A stretch of 64,000 nt of DNA from positions 9,754,414 through 9,818,413 of the forward strand of contig OZ026835.1 of the NCBI GenBank assembly GCA_964023205.1, written 5' to 3'. The stretch is from Lutraria lutraria (Eukaryota > Mollusca > Bivalvia > Venerida > Mactridae). Positions 49,570 to 62,248 of this stretch are shown in pieces. How positions within the stretch are numbered: the first letter of the stretch is position 1; each line of letters begins with the position of its first letter. The translations under genes and the position numbers were made by a program. Under the pieces are notes generated by a model, which did no database searches, was not told the origin of the DNA, and saw only the letters and a program-made list of their open reading frames with translations.

Positions 49570-52320
49570 TTTGATGTGTGATTTCAGATTTCAAAACAAA
49601 TAAAATAGTATTTTAAATTTTATTCATATAATATTTATATATAATGTTACATAAATTAAATAAATCACATATATAATTATATACAGATAAATTTCAATGT
49701 ATTTTACATACACATGCTGCCATCAGAGAATATTCACCGAATGTCTTATATACAATTAACTCAAGTATTTCCATATACATGTACATTTGTATGTAAATCT
49801 TAAAGAGTGGTCCCTATTAAGGGACTTGCCATTCACTCTTATAAATATCAGATACATTGTTGACGTCATCTGAAACGTAATAAAACTGGTCACCGGTATT
49901 ACAGAACATTAATTATTATATACAAATAATTTAATAAAAATAATTTAATCATACATTCACCAAAAAATAACATACGAAGTGTGACACAGGATATACAATT
50001 GCCTAGAAAATGGGGTTGTTATGTAGTAAATATAGAATGACACAGGTATTAGGTACAATGCATCTATACCCATGTGTGAGGCTAACGCCAATGGACAAAA
50101 GTGGTACTTTGTAAATGACATTCGATTAGATTGACTCGCGTAAGTTAAATTTGTCTTTATATTATAAAGGGAGGTATTATTACTAACTAGTACTCTCCCT
50201 TTTGTACGACCATACAGCATTTTTAATTTTCATGTTTACAAATTCCAAAATTACACAATTCAGAAAAGGCTCGTGGTAAATGATGTATGTACGATTCATT
50301 ATACATATTCAATAAAAATAAATAAGTTTTTAATGGTAGGAAATGTATGCTTGTGTTAGGGTATGTAATCCTTAATGCTCCGCTTTGTGATTCAGACAAA
50401 CGTAAACATGTACAATCCCTTAACAAAGAAATACATTTGCTGTTATTTCATCATAGCATCAGACCCGTCTTCTTACGCAGCCTATCTGTCTGACCCCTAT
50501 CCATCACCTTAAATCAAGCGTGCATCAACAAGGCCCGTTAAAACCTATACATATAATTATACCTATATTTTTTATTGACTCACATTTCAACATCGTTTCA
50601 AATGACCGTGTATATGAAGCTAATAAGCCAACTAGAAACCAAGTATTGAGCAACTGGGGACATATACGAGTAGATTTAGATAAAATTATCATATTAATTT
50701 CGCACAAACAATGTATATCACTCATAAAGCACCATCAAACAAGGATATAGTGTTATTCAAATCGCGTGTGCAAGATCGTCTTGGGTATTTACTTCCAAGA
50801 TCTCTTGATCATTTCGCGAACTATGGGTGTTAGTTGGGTAACTTTAATTTAATTCATCTCGCACGAGAGCGGCGGTGTGCGATATTATCAAACTTTCCTC
50901 GTTTACTCTTTTGATAAAAATTGTGCGTTTGAAATTCAAAATATACATTAGAAAAGTCACTACCATTAGCAAAACGAGAATTTATTTATTTTTAATACAT
51001 CATCTATATAAGATCAAAGTAAATATAAAAAGCTGTGTATACAACCGTCTCACATCACCTGGGCATATAAAGCAATGTGTAGAGGCGTGGTTAATAAGTC
51101 ACCGATGGGCGGAGCTTCTGCGCGGGTGATATAATTTCACTTTCGTTTACATTGTTATCTTCAAATTGAAGGTGACGGTAACTTAACCCGTGGCAAGCTT
51201 TCTTGACTAGACAAACTTTTTAAAGTGTTTTTTTTCTTTTACTTCACAAACGCCGTGGTTCTCTTAATATCATCTCACCATGACAACGGCGTACAGGTGG
51301 CCTCTTCCATCATTGGTGCTTTTTTCTAACTTCGAACTGAAATCCACAAAAACGATAAAACATTACGAAACGATAATGAGTAATTTGTGATTACATAAAA
51401 AGGCAAAAATACCAGCTAAAAATCTTTCGATTTTTGTGACAAGCATTATTGTTAACTCCCTGTTGACCGTCGAACTTTTGAGCCCGTTTATGTCAAAATC
51501 ATATCTCAGCACTCAATGTGTCTCATTAATGATATAATTAATGCAATAAATGTAATGAGTTTTAATATGAACTATTGCGCAAAAAATTGTCGACATTTCT
51601 AATGTCATTATTAAGACTGATGTTGATATTTAACAAACTATTAGTGAAATATAATGCAAAATCTAGTCGTTTGATCTCTTAAAAATGCTCGTGGATTGTT
51701 TAAAAGAAGTCTAAGACATTTAAATACCGAGCTCAAGTTGTTAGGTCATTTTGTTTTGTTCTGTGCTATTTTTGTGATTGACTGGTTAATTGATGATAGG
51801 AAGGAGTAAGACATGTGACTTTCATTTCATAGGCAACATAACACAGTGAACCAACTCATAGCGGCCAGTTAAGACCACAGCATCAGAAAAGGATCACTTA
51901 TGTTCAGACCATTTGATTATAAGATCACCTCTGTATTAAAGCCTACAATGTTTGTCCATTGTTTTGAGGTTTAATTGTATGTAAATATACGGAGACCAAA
52001 AATAAACGATACGGAGCGTGGATAAGGGTTACTTGTATTTATGTAACAAACAATGCTTGCAAATTAAACTCCTGTGAAGGTCATGGCCACAGTGTCTAAA
52101 AACTTTGCCGTTGATATGAAATGACCACATTTAGATCAAGAAATCGAATTGACTTAAACCGACTTGATACACACAACTTAATAATATCTCTGTTTGAAAG
52201 AACCTACAACCTCAAAGTGACAAGTTGTTGATTTTAAAACATGCCTATGTTATTATTAAATAAAAAATACTTCTTATTCTTTATTATATGTCGTCTACGT
52301 TTTATGATTGATATATAGTA
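49570..52320. other. Non-coding, flank of the achaete-scute gene
   Basis: No gene supported. Around 51040-51310 there is a compact cluster of promoter- or enhancer-like strings: CACCTG (51056), CATATAAAG, GGGCGGAGC and CAGGTG (51293). A decayed MITE (ACAGTGAACCAACTCATAGC) lies at about 51845-51975. Confidence 0.35.
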
Positions 52321-52322
52321 GG

Positions 52323-52395
52323 CGGGTCTAGTGGTCTAGGGTTTAAGCATTGACTTACAAGTCTGTATGACTCGGGGCCAAAACCCAGAACCTTT
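52323..52395. repeat. tRNA-like SINE head
   Basis: GGCGGGTCTAGTGGTCTAGG (A-box-like) followed by CTTACAAGTC (anticodon-arm-like) and GGGGCCAAAACCC (weak B box). Confidence 0.4.
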
Positions 52396-52464
52396 TGTTA
52401 AGTCCTGCTGATAATAAGAGCAATGATTGGTCCTGCAGCTGGCAGTTATCGAGGGTTATTCATG

Positions 52465-52745
52465 AAAATGACAGAAACTAGACAGATATCAAAGTACTGA
52501 AAGTACTCATGGAAACTGAACTTACATATACTCGAACTGCAATATGGAGCGGGGACTAGTTTAACAATTGCATGGCGGATGTAGAAAAACGTAGTAATTT
52601 GTCCGCATAGAAATTCATGCGCGCTGAGTGAGTGACAGCTATGGAAAGTTAAACCGTCGTTCGGTTTCCAATAACACATTCCCAAAACTAGTCGTCGAAG
52701 TATAACATTAATATACACGTTGTAACAAAAGTGTACCAAGTAACA
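52465..52745. repeat. Interspersed repeat, copy 2 of 2
   Basis: Diverged copy of 46920-47165, with GCATGGCGGATGTAGAAAAA and CGTCGTTCGGTTTCCAATAA. Confidence 0.6.
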
Positions 52746-54083
52746 AATTGCTTGGTTACAACATAAATTAAGTGTTCAACCACTTAGAATGCTGACCAAG
52801 TGGTTGATTAATAATAAAGTACCCCGTTAGCTGATGCAGACATTGCCACGGATCCTATCTATATCGAAATTCAATAATTCCATTAGGCCTGTAAAACAAT
52901 ACACTATGACTTATTAAGAGCTCCCAGAACGATCCTACGTTTTTAACTCGGACCCTAGTTATTAATAAAGAATCTGTTATGTTCTGTTATTTGCGGCAAA
53001 TTCCAAAGAACGAAAATATTTAGGGATGTGTCATAACTGCTAATCTCACAAAAAGGGAGAAATCCGACCTCCGTACCCCTTTCTAGGGGCTGGGTGTACA
53101 CTAAATATAAGAATTTCAAGTCTCGTCTCATGATATAAAAATGGACGTTAGTATTACTGGTGCGCTTTCGACATTGTCAATCTATTTTATCAATTTATCG
53201 CGCCTTTCCTGAACGGAGTACACAAATTACAGATAATCTTTGAAAAGAAAAGTATCTACGACTGTCACACAGGGGTCATTCATTTTAAAACTAATGACGG
53301 ACATCGAAAAACGTGAGCTCCATTGATAAAAGCGATTGTCTTCTAGTGTCATTCAGGCCTTAATAGATATGATTGCTTTGTTGTCAACGATAAAAACCGA
53401 TTAATTCCGACTATCCCCCTGCTCAGCGCAAGAATATCAACTTTTGTAAATAGTCTAGATAAAATGTATATCTGCATGATTATGTATTATAGTACTTGAG
53501 TTAAGGATTCATTCTGTTTCGAGAAGTCCTTGAAGATATAATATGGGGATTAGCTTTCAGTTAAGGGTCCCTTTCTAACTGTACCCGATGCTTCGGACCG
53601 AAAACAGATATCGCGTAATACTCGCAACAAGGGCACCAGCCCAGTTTCAAGTAGCAATTATTGAATTTTTACGCAGCAAGATCCATTAGAAATTAATGCC
53701 CATCTAATTGTTATAGGGTTTTATGTCCTAACTGTAAACAACTGTATGTGATGAATCATGGGATCAGACTGTTTTGGACATAAAGAGAAAAATGTCTTAA
53801 ATCGTTAGTACCGTTCTGCGTTGAGTATAATTATTAGACGGTTCAATTTTTTGTCATAATGAATTTGTCATCATTTTGGAATTCACTTTATGTTAACGAA
53901 TTAGATATCATTTTGAGATGTAGGCCTACACAATGAATTTTAGCGCGTACGTTGAAACACAAGAATAAACCTTATTATGCATTTTTCTCAAATAAGTGGT
54001 AACAACTTCAACACATTATTTGAAACACCTTCCATGTGAATAAGTAAAACATTCTTTTAAAGAAAATTATATAACCCATTAAC

Positions 54084-54204
54084 ATGTTCTTGAGAATGTG
54101 AGATCGGAGAAAAGGGGACTGTTCTTGAGAATGTGAGATCGGAGAAAAAGGGGACTGTTCTTGAGATTGTGAGATCGGAGAAAAGGGGACTGTTCTTGAG
54201 ATTG
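54084..54204. repeat. 35-bp tandem repeat, about 3.5 units
   Basis: The unit TGTTCTTGAGAATGTGAGAT plus CGGAGAAAAGGGGAC repeats three times and partly a fourth. The second unit has one extra A. Confidence 0.9.
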
Positions 54205-54389
54205 GAAACCTGATCATAGTTTTCACCTTGTACGTCCCTTATTGTGTCTCTGGTGCCCTCTTATGTGATCTCAATATGAATGTTTTTTGTACATAGTGCA
54301 CGGAGAGCCAGATATCACTTAAGTTCATCGCTCTCAAATCGGTAAGATACTTTAGGCAAATTAATCACATCTATCAGAAGTTCAGAACA

Positions 54390-55560
54390 GAACAGAACAG
54401 AACAACTCTTTTATTCTCACAATACATGTAGAAAACATGCAATATGAGGCATTTACAATGTAAAACAACAACAGCAACATATAAACGAGGCTATTGTACA
54501 TACTGAAAAATATACATTTTTGTCGAAGCATATCTAAATAAATTTTCTTTCGAAGAAATGATTGACATTTTTGCAAATGGAAGCTTCCGCTCAGAATTCT
54601 ATTAGTTAAAATTGATGTCTACAATGAAGAAACTTTGAAACTAGGCCCACTTTGGCAACTATGAAGTGATGTGAATACAGATGTAGACTCATTGTCAAGT
54701 TGAAATGTATATAAACTTTGAATGCAGGAAATCGATCTGGAATTTGTAATGAGGTGGTCGTTATATAGAGCTGGTCTCAACGTGAGGGTTTTACCGTGTT
54801 ATTAAGTTAAAATATATCTATATTGATATTCAAAGTTTCATTGGCTATAGAATATAATACATCTTAGTGGCAGTTTTTAATTGCGAATTAAACAGAACAC
54901 GGCTGGGATGGGAGAGATAATTTTACAAAGTCATTGCGAAATTATGGATACGTGCATATCTAGTTGCGTGTCCATGAAATTGCCATGATATATCACGGTG
55001 ATATTATACGCTACAACATGATTCTAGTATTTCTCTCTTATTTGTCTTATTCAATGGATAAACGTTCTTGTCAACATTCGCCTACGTGTGTACGTGTGTC
55101 TCAGTTAAAAAGACAGAATATATTTTATGCATTAGTTATACGGTACATATAGCAACTAATACATCTTCATTGAAAGCATAAAGAAAGGCAAGAATATTAA
55201 ATAACGTAATTTATCGTTTAACATGAAAAACAAACAAAACTAGGCGGACTGTATACTGTCACAATGGAGGAGCAATAGGAAAATCGACACGAAATACCAA
55301 AAAATGCAAGAAAGTACACATGACTAGTTAAATATAAACGACGCGTGCTGACGGCAAAGTATAGATTATCTACGCACTCAACTGAGAACGATATAACGCT
55401 TCATAATTAAAAGTGTTTGCGCTTTTGTGAAACACTTCAAAAGAACCCAATTTTCATTTTAATCGCCTGACGCGAATTGCATCGTTCAATCAAAAGTACT
55501 TTTTTGGGGAAATAAGATAATGACGAAACATAATCCCGTACTTAATCCGTTCCTCTAGTA
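54390..55560. other. Non-coding stretch 3' of the achaete-scute gene
   Basis: Nothing supported except a short GAACA tandem run at about 54382-54403. Confidence 0.4.
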
Positions 55561-55565
55561 CGGCT

Positions 55566-55571
55566 TTTATT
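55566..55571 (-). terminator. Candidate polyadenylation signal of the achaete-scute gene
   Basis: TTTATT on the plus strand reads AATAAA on the minus strand, about 330 bases after the stop. It would give a short 3' UTR. Confidence 0.4.
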
Positions 55572-55902
55572 CTACTCTGTTATAATTTTCAATTTTCGCG
55601 ATCAGATCTCTATCTTTGATAGGCCTGTATACAACAATTACATAATACCCTATCATCCTTAACAATACAGACGAAAAACAAGTTTGACTTAAAACTGGAG
55701 TCATATTACAAGTAATTTTGTAGACATTTAACCGAGTGGAAAAAGGGATGCAGTCTGTCACAGTTAAACGCATTGGACTGAATAAATTGTGAAGCAATAA
55801 ACGGGTTGGTGTGCGTATCAAAATGGCAGTACGTCCGATTATTGTGTAATTGTAGTCCGGAGTTTTAGCTCGAACCAAAGAAAATACCTTTAATCACAGC
55901 AG

Positions 55903-56505
55903 TTAAAACCAATTAGCAAAATCCAATAGTTCTTCTTCTTCAGTACTCAAGCCATCGAAAGATGCTTCCGATGTTAAACTTGCTGCAGTCGGAGATTTTT
56001 CCGGAGAATTGTTACTCGGACACGTCCGTAGATCGAATTGCATCGCATCGATAGCGCATGCTTCATTCAATACAGCGTTTACTGCATCATGATTGTCAAC
56101 AAGATCCTGAAGGTACTTGATGTAATTAATAGCGGCTTTCAAAGTGTCCACTTTGCTCATTTTCTTATTTTTAGTGTTTTCTGGTTCAAAAGGCAAGTGT
56201 TCCCGTAGAGTTGCAAATGTCATATTTATAAGTTTTACTCGATTTCTTTCTCGCTCGTTTCGACGAGCCACTGTTATTTGTTGTCCTGGTTTTACACCAT
56301 AAATGGTCGTCTGGCATGACTGGTTAAAGTCAAGCCTTCGTCTGCAACTACTTAACGCCGCATTTTCCTTTGCCATATGGAATCGAAATAATTTCGCTCT
56401 TGTATTTTGACCACTAGACGTAATATTTCCAATCTGCGGCGATTGCTGATACATACAAGAAGGCATGTTTTGTAACTCGGTTTGGAAATGATATTCCGAC
56501 TTCAT
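55903..56505 (-). CDS. ASCL1: Achaete-scute family bHLH transcription factor (ASCL1-like)
   Basis: A single uninterrupted frame of 200 codons. The bHLH domain spans about residues 79-135. The basic region is VARRNERERNRVKLINMTFA, with the class A Glu-Arg contact residues. Helix 1 runs to TLREHLPF, and helix 2 is KKMSKVDTLKAAINYIKYLQ. The N-terminus is variable with Gln/Ser-rich stretches. The C-terminus has an acidic-serine region and ends STEEEELLDFANWF, matching the conserved ELLDFTNWF end of ASCL1-type proteins. The family dimerises with E proteins (daughterless/TCF) on E-boxes and drives neural precursor commitment. Intronless structure and about 200 residues are normal for the family. 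The nearest predicted genes are far away, as is common for such regulators. The assignment to ASCL1 rather than ASCL2 rests on the C-terminal motif; molluscs may not have a one-to-one orthologue. Confidence 0.95.
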   Translation of the reverse strand: MKSEYHFQTELQNMPSCMYQQSPQIGNITSSGQNTRAKLFRFHMAKENAALSSCRRRLDFNQSCQTTIYGVKPGQQITVARRNERERNRVKLINMTFATLREHLPFEPENTKNKKMSKVDTLKAAINYIKYLQDLVDNHDAVNAVLNEACAIDAMQFDLRTCPSNNSPEKSPTAASLTSEASFDGLSTEEEELLDFANWF

Positions 56506-56742
56506 GTTTTCTACATCTGCGATGTGCGCCGTTTAAATATCCACAGAAGACTGGGAGCCACAGTGACTTTGTTTTCCTTTTAAGATGGTGCCAAAATATC
56601 GGCTGCAATTTTCGTATTATCAAAATTAATATAAGCCTTTTGAGCATTACGTCAGTCGCGTGCCTGGCGCGTGCAGTTGTTGTTGACAGCCTCGATCTGA
56701 AACTAATTTAGCGAAATTTAAATGTAAATAATAAAAGTGTGC

Positions 56743-56866
56743 TTTGCATATTAAGTATTTATGGTATGGTATTATCTTAAAGCCAGCGGTTTTTAGCCCC
56801 TCCCCTATTGCGTATCGGCAAACGCCGTCCCACAGACGGAAACAATAGGAAACGCACAATCACCTG
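56743..56866 (-). promoter_or_regulatory. POU-, SOX- and E-box-like motif cluster upstream of achaete-scute
   Basis: Upstream of the minus-strand ATG lie TTTGCAT (56743-56749, read ATGCAAA, octamer-like), AACAAT (56841-56846, read ATTGTT, SOX-like) and CACCTG (56861-56866, read CAGGTG, the E-box class preferred by achaete-scute proteins). Auto-regulation and SOX/POU input are known for vertebrate and insect relatives; their use here is inferred. No strong TATA box was seen. Confidence 0.35.
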
Positions 56867-56869
56867 TGA

Positions 56870-57540
56870 CGATCGGTTTCTTCAAAGATGCACCCTTTAT
56901 CTGCGTTAAGACGCTAAACTTCGGAGCGCTATTGACAAACGAACTCAATATCTCGCGACCTCTCTAGGGGCTATCAAGAGATAAAAAACATGATGATTAA
57001 GGCAAATGATAAATAGGGGAATAATTCCTAATACGCGAATTTGATCCACAACAAATTTAGTTTGGTTATATAATTCAAACATTAAAATCGGCCCCTTTAA
57101 ATGAACGCTATAAAAGACTGTGGGTCGTATTGACTTCATATTATTACATTAATTAGACACGTGACTTGGTGATCACGCGGAGATAACGTGATAATTGGAA
57201 TGAAATATACACAGAATTAACCTTTATCTATTGATATATGCTATTCGTACCGCGTGTCCAAATTACATATAACAGCCATTACAGCCAAATAATGACATTA
57301 AATTGGACAGTGTCTTTGAACATCAAATAAACCGTTGAGTAACTTAACTACCGGTAATATTCTGTTTAGCTCGTTTGATCGACCGCAGATACGTGCATAC
57401 AGGGTTTAATTAAATTTTAATTGAAAATATCGCGCTACGGTAATTGTTGTCAATCATATTTCGCCGTGTTTTGTGTCGTCTGGTTATGAATGTGTCAATG
57501 TTTCTGATCTGTCATACCCCAATGAGCAACGACAACACGA
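56870..57540. other. Non-coding 5' flank of achaete-scute
   Basis: No gene. Contains a CACGTG E-box at about 57159-57164 and several AT-rich homeodomain-like strings; none is decisive. Confidence 0.35.
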
Positions 57541-57541
57541 C

Positions 57542-57896
57542 TCATCGGGTAACACAAACATGGCTGACTGAATGATAACACTGAAAATGACATAATGACG
57601 ATAAGAGAGCAGCTAGTGTTTTTATTTCTTTTCTGAGTTTCGAGGAGAGTTTGAGAAAATTTCTTAGCTGTTGGTTTAGCGGTTCATCATTGAAAGTTCC
57701 ATTAAAAAAAGTAAAACTGTTGTTTTTGAGTTTTTTTTCGTGATCAGCGTTCGTTGTCAGTATCGTCATTAATATTGATGATATTGATGTTTCGTCCGTT
57801 GTTGGAGCGCTAGCTCCTGAATCAAGTCCAGCACTATTTTCATCATCCGCTGCTTCAAAAATATCACCAGCGTCTATGTTCTTGATGAGGCCGATT
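57542..57896 (-). other. Open frame without a start, acidic N-terminal part; possible exon or remnant
   Basis: The minus-strand frame is open from about 57896 to the stop at 57542, and extends well upstream of its only ATG (57767-57769). It reads KNIDAGDIFEAADDENSAGL, then DSGASAPTTDETSIS, then HEKKLKNNSF and a Leu/Lys-rich end. The acidic part looks more protein-like than chance, but there is no recognised domain and no clear splice site. It may be a remnant of a transposon ORF or an unrelated exon. Confidence 0.25.
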
Positions 57897-58124
57897 AGTA
57901 GACAAACCTACCAATATCATCATCATGGTCATGGACAAATGTCCAAGAAGTATTTCTAAACTGAAATCTCCATTATGAACAAAAAAACGCGACAAATGTA
58001 ATTCTTGTATTAATGGGGGATACAAGGGCTTACAAGAAATATACAAGCGCCTAACTAGGACTTAAGACGGGATTCGAACATATCAAAGGTTTTGCATAAG
58101 CTTAGATAGTAACACCAACATATA

Positions 58125-58360
58125 CGTTTTCATCATCATTATCATAATCATAATGACCACTGTCACGATCGTCACTATCATTGCAATCATCATCAGTAGT
58201 AGCAGCAGCAGCAGCAGCAACAGCAACAACGCATTTAAAAGCATTTGTTTGGGGCCATCGTTTTTTAACTTCCAACGACTGTGACATAAATATAATTTTA
58301 TTTTGTCATTTATATCTTTAACAATAGCAACAGCAACAACAGCATGCAGCATCATCATTT
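58125..58360. repeat. Trinucleotide-rich low-complexity region
   Basis: CATCATCATTATCATAATCA and AGTAGCAGCAGCAGCAGCAG runs, repeated more weakly near 58325 (AGCAACAGCAACAACAGC). Open frames here are artefacts of the repeat. Confidence 0.8.
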
Positions 58361-58369
58361 TATCATTAC

Positions 58370-60395
58370 AATCATATTCATCACATTATTTTGTCACCAA
58401 TGACGCCTTATGGTTGAATGCTATTGCAATATATAACATTACCAAACAATAGGTGCTTAACACTTGAATGCATCTCTTTAACACCAGCTTTTTTCCGACC
58501 TAGACCAAATGCCACGTCACAAAAGAAATGTGGTCCATACAAGGCTTGCATGTGCTTTGCAAAATTGCACATTTAAGTGATCCAAATTTTAATGAATTCA
58601 AACCATTCTCTATTGATATTTTTGATGTTCCGTGTAAAGACCATCTATTATTTCGCTATTGTACAATGGAAACCTCACAAGTTCTTTGAAACTTTCAATC
58701 TGAAATTTATTGTAAAGAAATTGCCTTAAATTTAATAAAAGACACCAAGCGCAATCTAAGGGCGATTCGTTATATAATAAAACCGTTTTTGGATGATTTC
58801 GCATGCAAATTACATAATGACATTTGACCCGAAAGCTAATTTGCATAAAGTGTTTTCTAAAGAATAAGAACGTCTTTTTAATCTTAGCCTCACATTTTCC
58901 ATTTTGTATTCAGCTTTGATAACTAGCACTCTGACTTGTTAGATCTCATAGCGCTGTAAAAGTTACTTTTAAACATGTAGAAAAATACTATTGTATGGTA
59001 AAATAAAGTATAAAATATTCAAAAAATTATGATGTTTTTTAAACACAGATAATACGGGTGTGAAATTTAAGGAGATAGAACGTAAAACGTATAACAAAAC
59101 ATTAAGTTATAATATTTCGAAGTTATGATCATCATAAAAATGAATAAAATATAATCTGGGTAGATTTATTACTAGCATTGATAAGCTAGCATGGTGTTCT
59201 TCAATGTCGGTCATTCATTGCATGAAATTTAGTTACATCTTTGAATACGTTTTAAACGAAAGGAGAATGGACGTCCGAGACATTATGCCTCCGTGTCTCC
59301 ATAAGACAGATTGATAATAAACTGTCAAAAAGAGATTAATGAAAGGTTTTAAGTTCAAGGGTTGTGTTTAATGGACTATACGTTCATTGAAAATTATTCA
59401 AACCGACATAAAGTGACCAAGTATTGTTATCCAGGCCGTGAAATAAGACGGCCAGCAATCGAGGGCAACACCTTAGGCATGAAGTTACCTCCCCGGGCGA
59501 AGTTGCTCTGCCGTCTTTGTGGTCCCTAATTCAGCTGTATTCAGTAAGTGATACAGGGTGGCGCCATTGGTGCTTAAATTAAGTTGAAGAACATTGTTCT
59601 CTATCGAAGCCGAATATTTGCGTAAGTTAACTGAATTAGTCAAAGAAAACGATATACAATAGGGAGCCCTTCCGGACTTAGCCAAAAGTCTGTTTTTTTC
59701 TGAGAATTCCTGTTTTCATAGAACTTTTGATACATTTAATAAAAAGTGGGACTTTTGTCTGATTTTCAGGGATTTCTGGTTTTCAAGAGTTACTATATTA
59801 TGTTAAGCATTTTAGCATATATAGACAGATGTAGACAGTAACGGAAGGATATTTAGTCTTCGATACTTGATGTTCATTACTCAAGAAGCTTGTTACAAAC
59901 AATTATAGTAAAGGACTATAGGTAATTTCTATAAAATTCAGACTGATTCTAGCTTTATACAAATTACGTACGTACAGTGACACACTCAAGACATCACGTG
60001 ATCATAAAATCATATACGCTCGGATAGGATTTGTATACATAGTATGTCTTCTACAATTCACTTCCATGATAAGACAACATCAATATAAAACCTTTGTTTT
60101 GTTTGGAGAGGAGGTGTGGATGTTGTGACATTAACGTGTAAACAAAACGATTGATTTAACACAGAAAGAATGAAATATGATTTTGTTCATTTGAATTGTG
60201 ATTCTATCACAATTAATACAGTTATACAAGGTAGACAGTTGACTTGATCTGTGCTCCAGGGTTACCTACCGGTGTTTCCAAACGTGATCTTTCGATCGGA
60301 GACATTTGACTTTGGAGCAAACTATCCCGTCCTATTGTTATGATACTACATTATGCCTCAACCGGAGTCGGACTCGCAACCGCTCAAGCAACAGA
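58370..60395. other. Non-coding; decayed repeats
   Basis: About 59660-59805 is a decayed relative of the 18038-18209 MITE (GAGAATTCCTGTTTTCATAG, GACTTTTGTCTGATTTTCAG). The rest is without a supported gene. Confidence 0.35.
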
Positions 60396-60400
60396 CCCGG

Positions 60401-60640
60401 TCTCGAGGTAATAACACTTGAGAACAGACTTTGATCTCAAATAATCTCAATTCCATTCTCAAAGTATTGTGGTTGAAAAGATAGAGCTGATTAATGTTTG
60501 ATCAAGTATGCTGCTGCCATGTAGACTAACATCATATAAGTCTGATCTTGATAAATTTAAAAACAATAAAATACAAGATATGCGGATATTTGAGATCGGT
60601 GACGGATCTCAAGTTTTATAACCTCGGACCCAGCTCTCTT
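60401..60640. mobile_element. Inverted-repeat element, TCGAGGT family, copy 1
   Basis: The left end TCTCGAGGTAATAACACTTG AGAACAGAC and the right end GATCTCAAGTTTTATAACCT CGGACCC are imperfect inverted repeats. The same ends bracket 62249-62665. Confidence 0.6.
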
Positions 60641-62248
60641 CCAACTGCATAGGGCAATTTGGTCATTTAAAACGCATGGTAATAAAAAAGAGTGTTTTGA
60701 CCTGTTCTGTTTAAGATGATATTGAAGAACTTGATGAAAAATAGGTAGATAATGAGGCTGAAGATTTAGATAGAATTGTAGCACTGTTTTAGGATATCAT
60801 AGCTCTCCATGGTTCATTTCCTAACAGTCTTGTTACTTTTGTCAAAGCCTTTTTTGCATTCCACGCCAACCTGTGTTCAGGCAAACCTTACGTCTCTCCA
60901 AAAAACCTTGGGACTCCATTGAATCACAGATGGATTGTGCTAAAATGCACGTGACGGCAATATTTTCAATACAATCGTTTTAAATTCAATTTAAATCTTA
61001 TTTGTAAGAAATTTAAATAAATGTGCACAAGGAACAATGATGACACAACGAAAATGAAATAAAATTTGTGGAAGAAATTTAAAATAATAGCCTTTGTTCC
61101 CTTAGCTTTTTGAAACCACGCCGGAGACTTAATGCAATTGCAGTACAATGAGATTTGTCTTAAGTTACCAAGCATAAATACAAGACATTTCAATTCAAAT
61201 TATGAGGTAGCAAAATAAATCACTTTTGCAAGAGATGCGATGCTTTTGTCCTCCTGGTTACTAGGAACTTTTGGAGAGTTTTTTTTATTTGATCATTGTT
61301 ACAAATTGGTGTGGAGGGTACCAGGAACAAAATCAAAATTAAACAGAAATACACGCAAACTTTAATATAACAACGTTTTGAAAACACGCTTATTAAGTTT
61401 GTGAAAAAATGTTAGAATATAATAATAAGATATCGTACCATTATCTTGTATACTACATACTAATTATAATTTCGTTGGAAAAATTCCTTTCTCAATTTAT
61501 TACTAAGGTGAATTTGATTTCTATTAAAGAGTGAAAACTCGTTGTTTAATATTTGTATCCGGAGACATAATTGAAATAATATATTACAGATTTTTTATAA
61601 CAATATTCTACTTAAAAATCCGATGAATGGAAGCATTTTGAACTATTGAATATTTTTTATTATATTCATATTGTATTATGAGGTCCAATGTCGTAGTTAT
61701 TGCATAATTACAGGTACAATGATCAGTGTCTGGTTTCAGCCAATTTAATCAATTTGAAGATTATGATCGGTAACAGGCACCAGACCAAACAAGAAATAGC
61801 TGGTTCCCGCTAACATCCCCTAAGCATATAGGGACGGTGAGTCTGCATATTTTTATTGAAATATATATCTTTTATTCGGAGATATAGTTCATGACGTGAA
61901 AATGAAAATATCCGTAAGAAATAAAATGACAGAGTAAGAAAAAAAAGTTTAGGTCTTCAGAAAAAAATGGGTGGGTGGGGGGTCGGTCAGATTAGCGGTC
62001 ACCACGAATTATTTCACGCCTTTAGAGCATGGCTTATGAATCTAAGTCACAAAATATGGCCTTGTATTTGTTTTTTATGAATTTGCTCAAAGAAACCAGT
62101 CAAACTCTACTCCCGAGATATCGACCATTATTGAGATTCAATTTTAAGTGACGTCATCAAGTTGTTTATATAGTAAGACAGGATTACTTTTCAAACAGAA
62201 TTTTGTGTCCTAATCATTTAATAAAAGCTTTGACTTATAGATACCAAG

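Noticed and set aside
58083..58358. Leu- or Ala-rich minus-strand frames
   Set aside because: Products of CAG/CAT trinucleotide runs, without domain or splice support.
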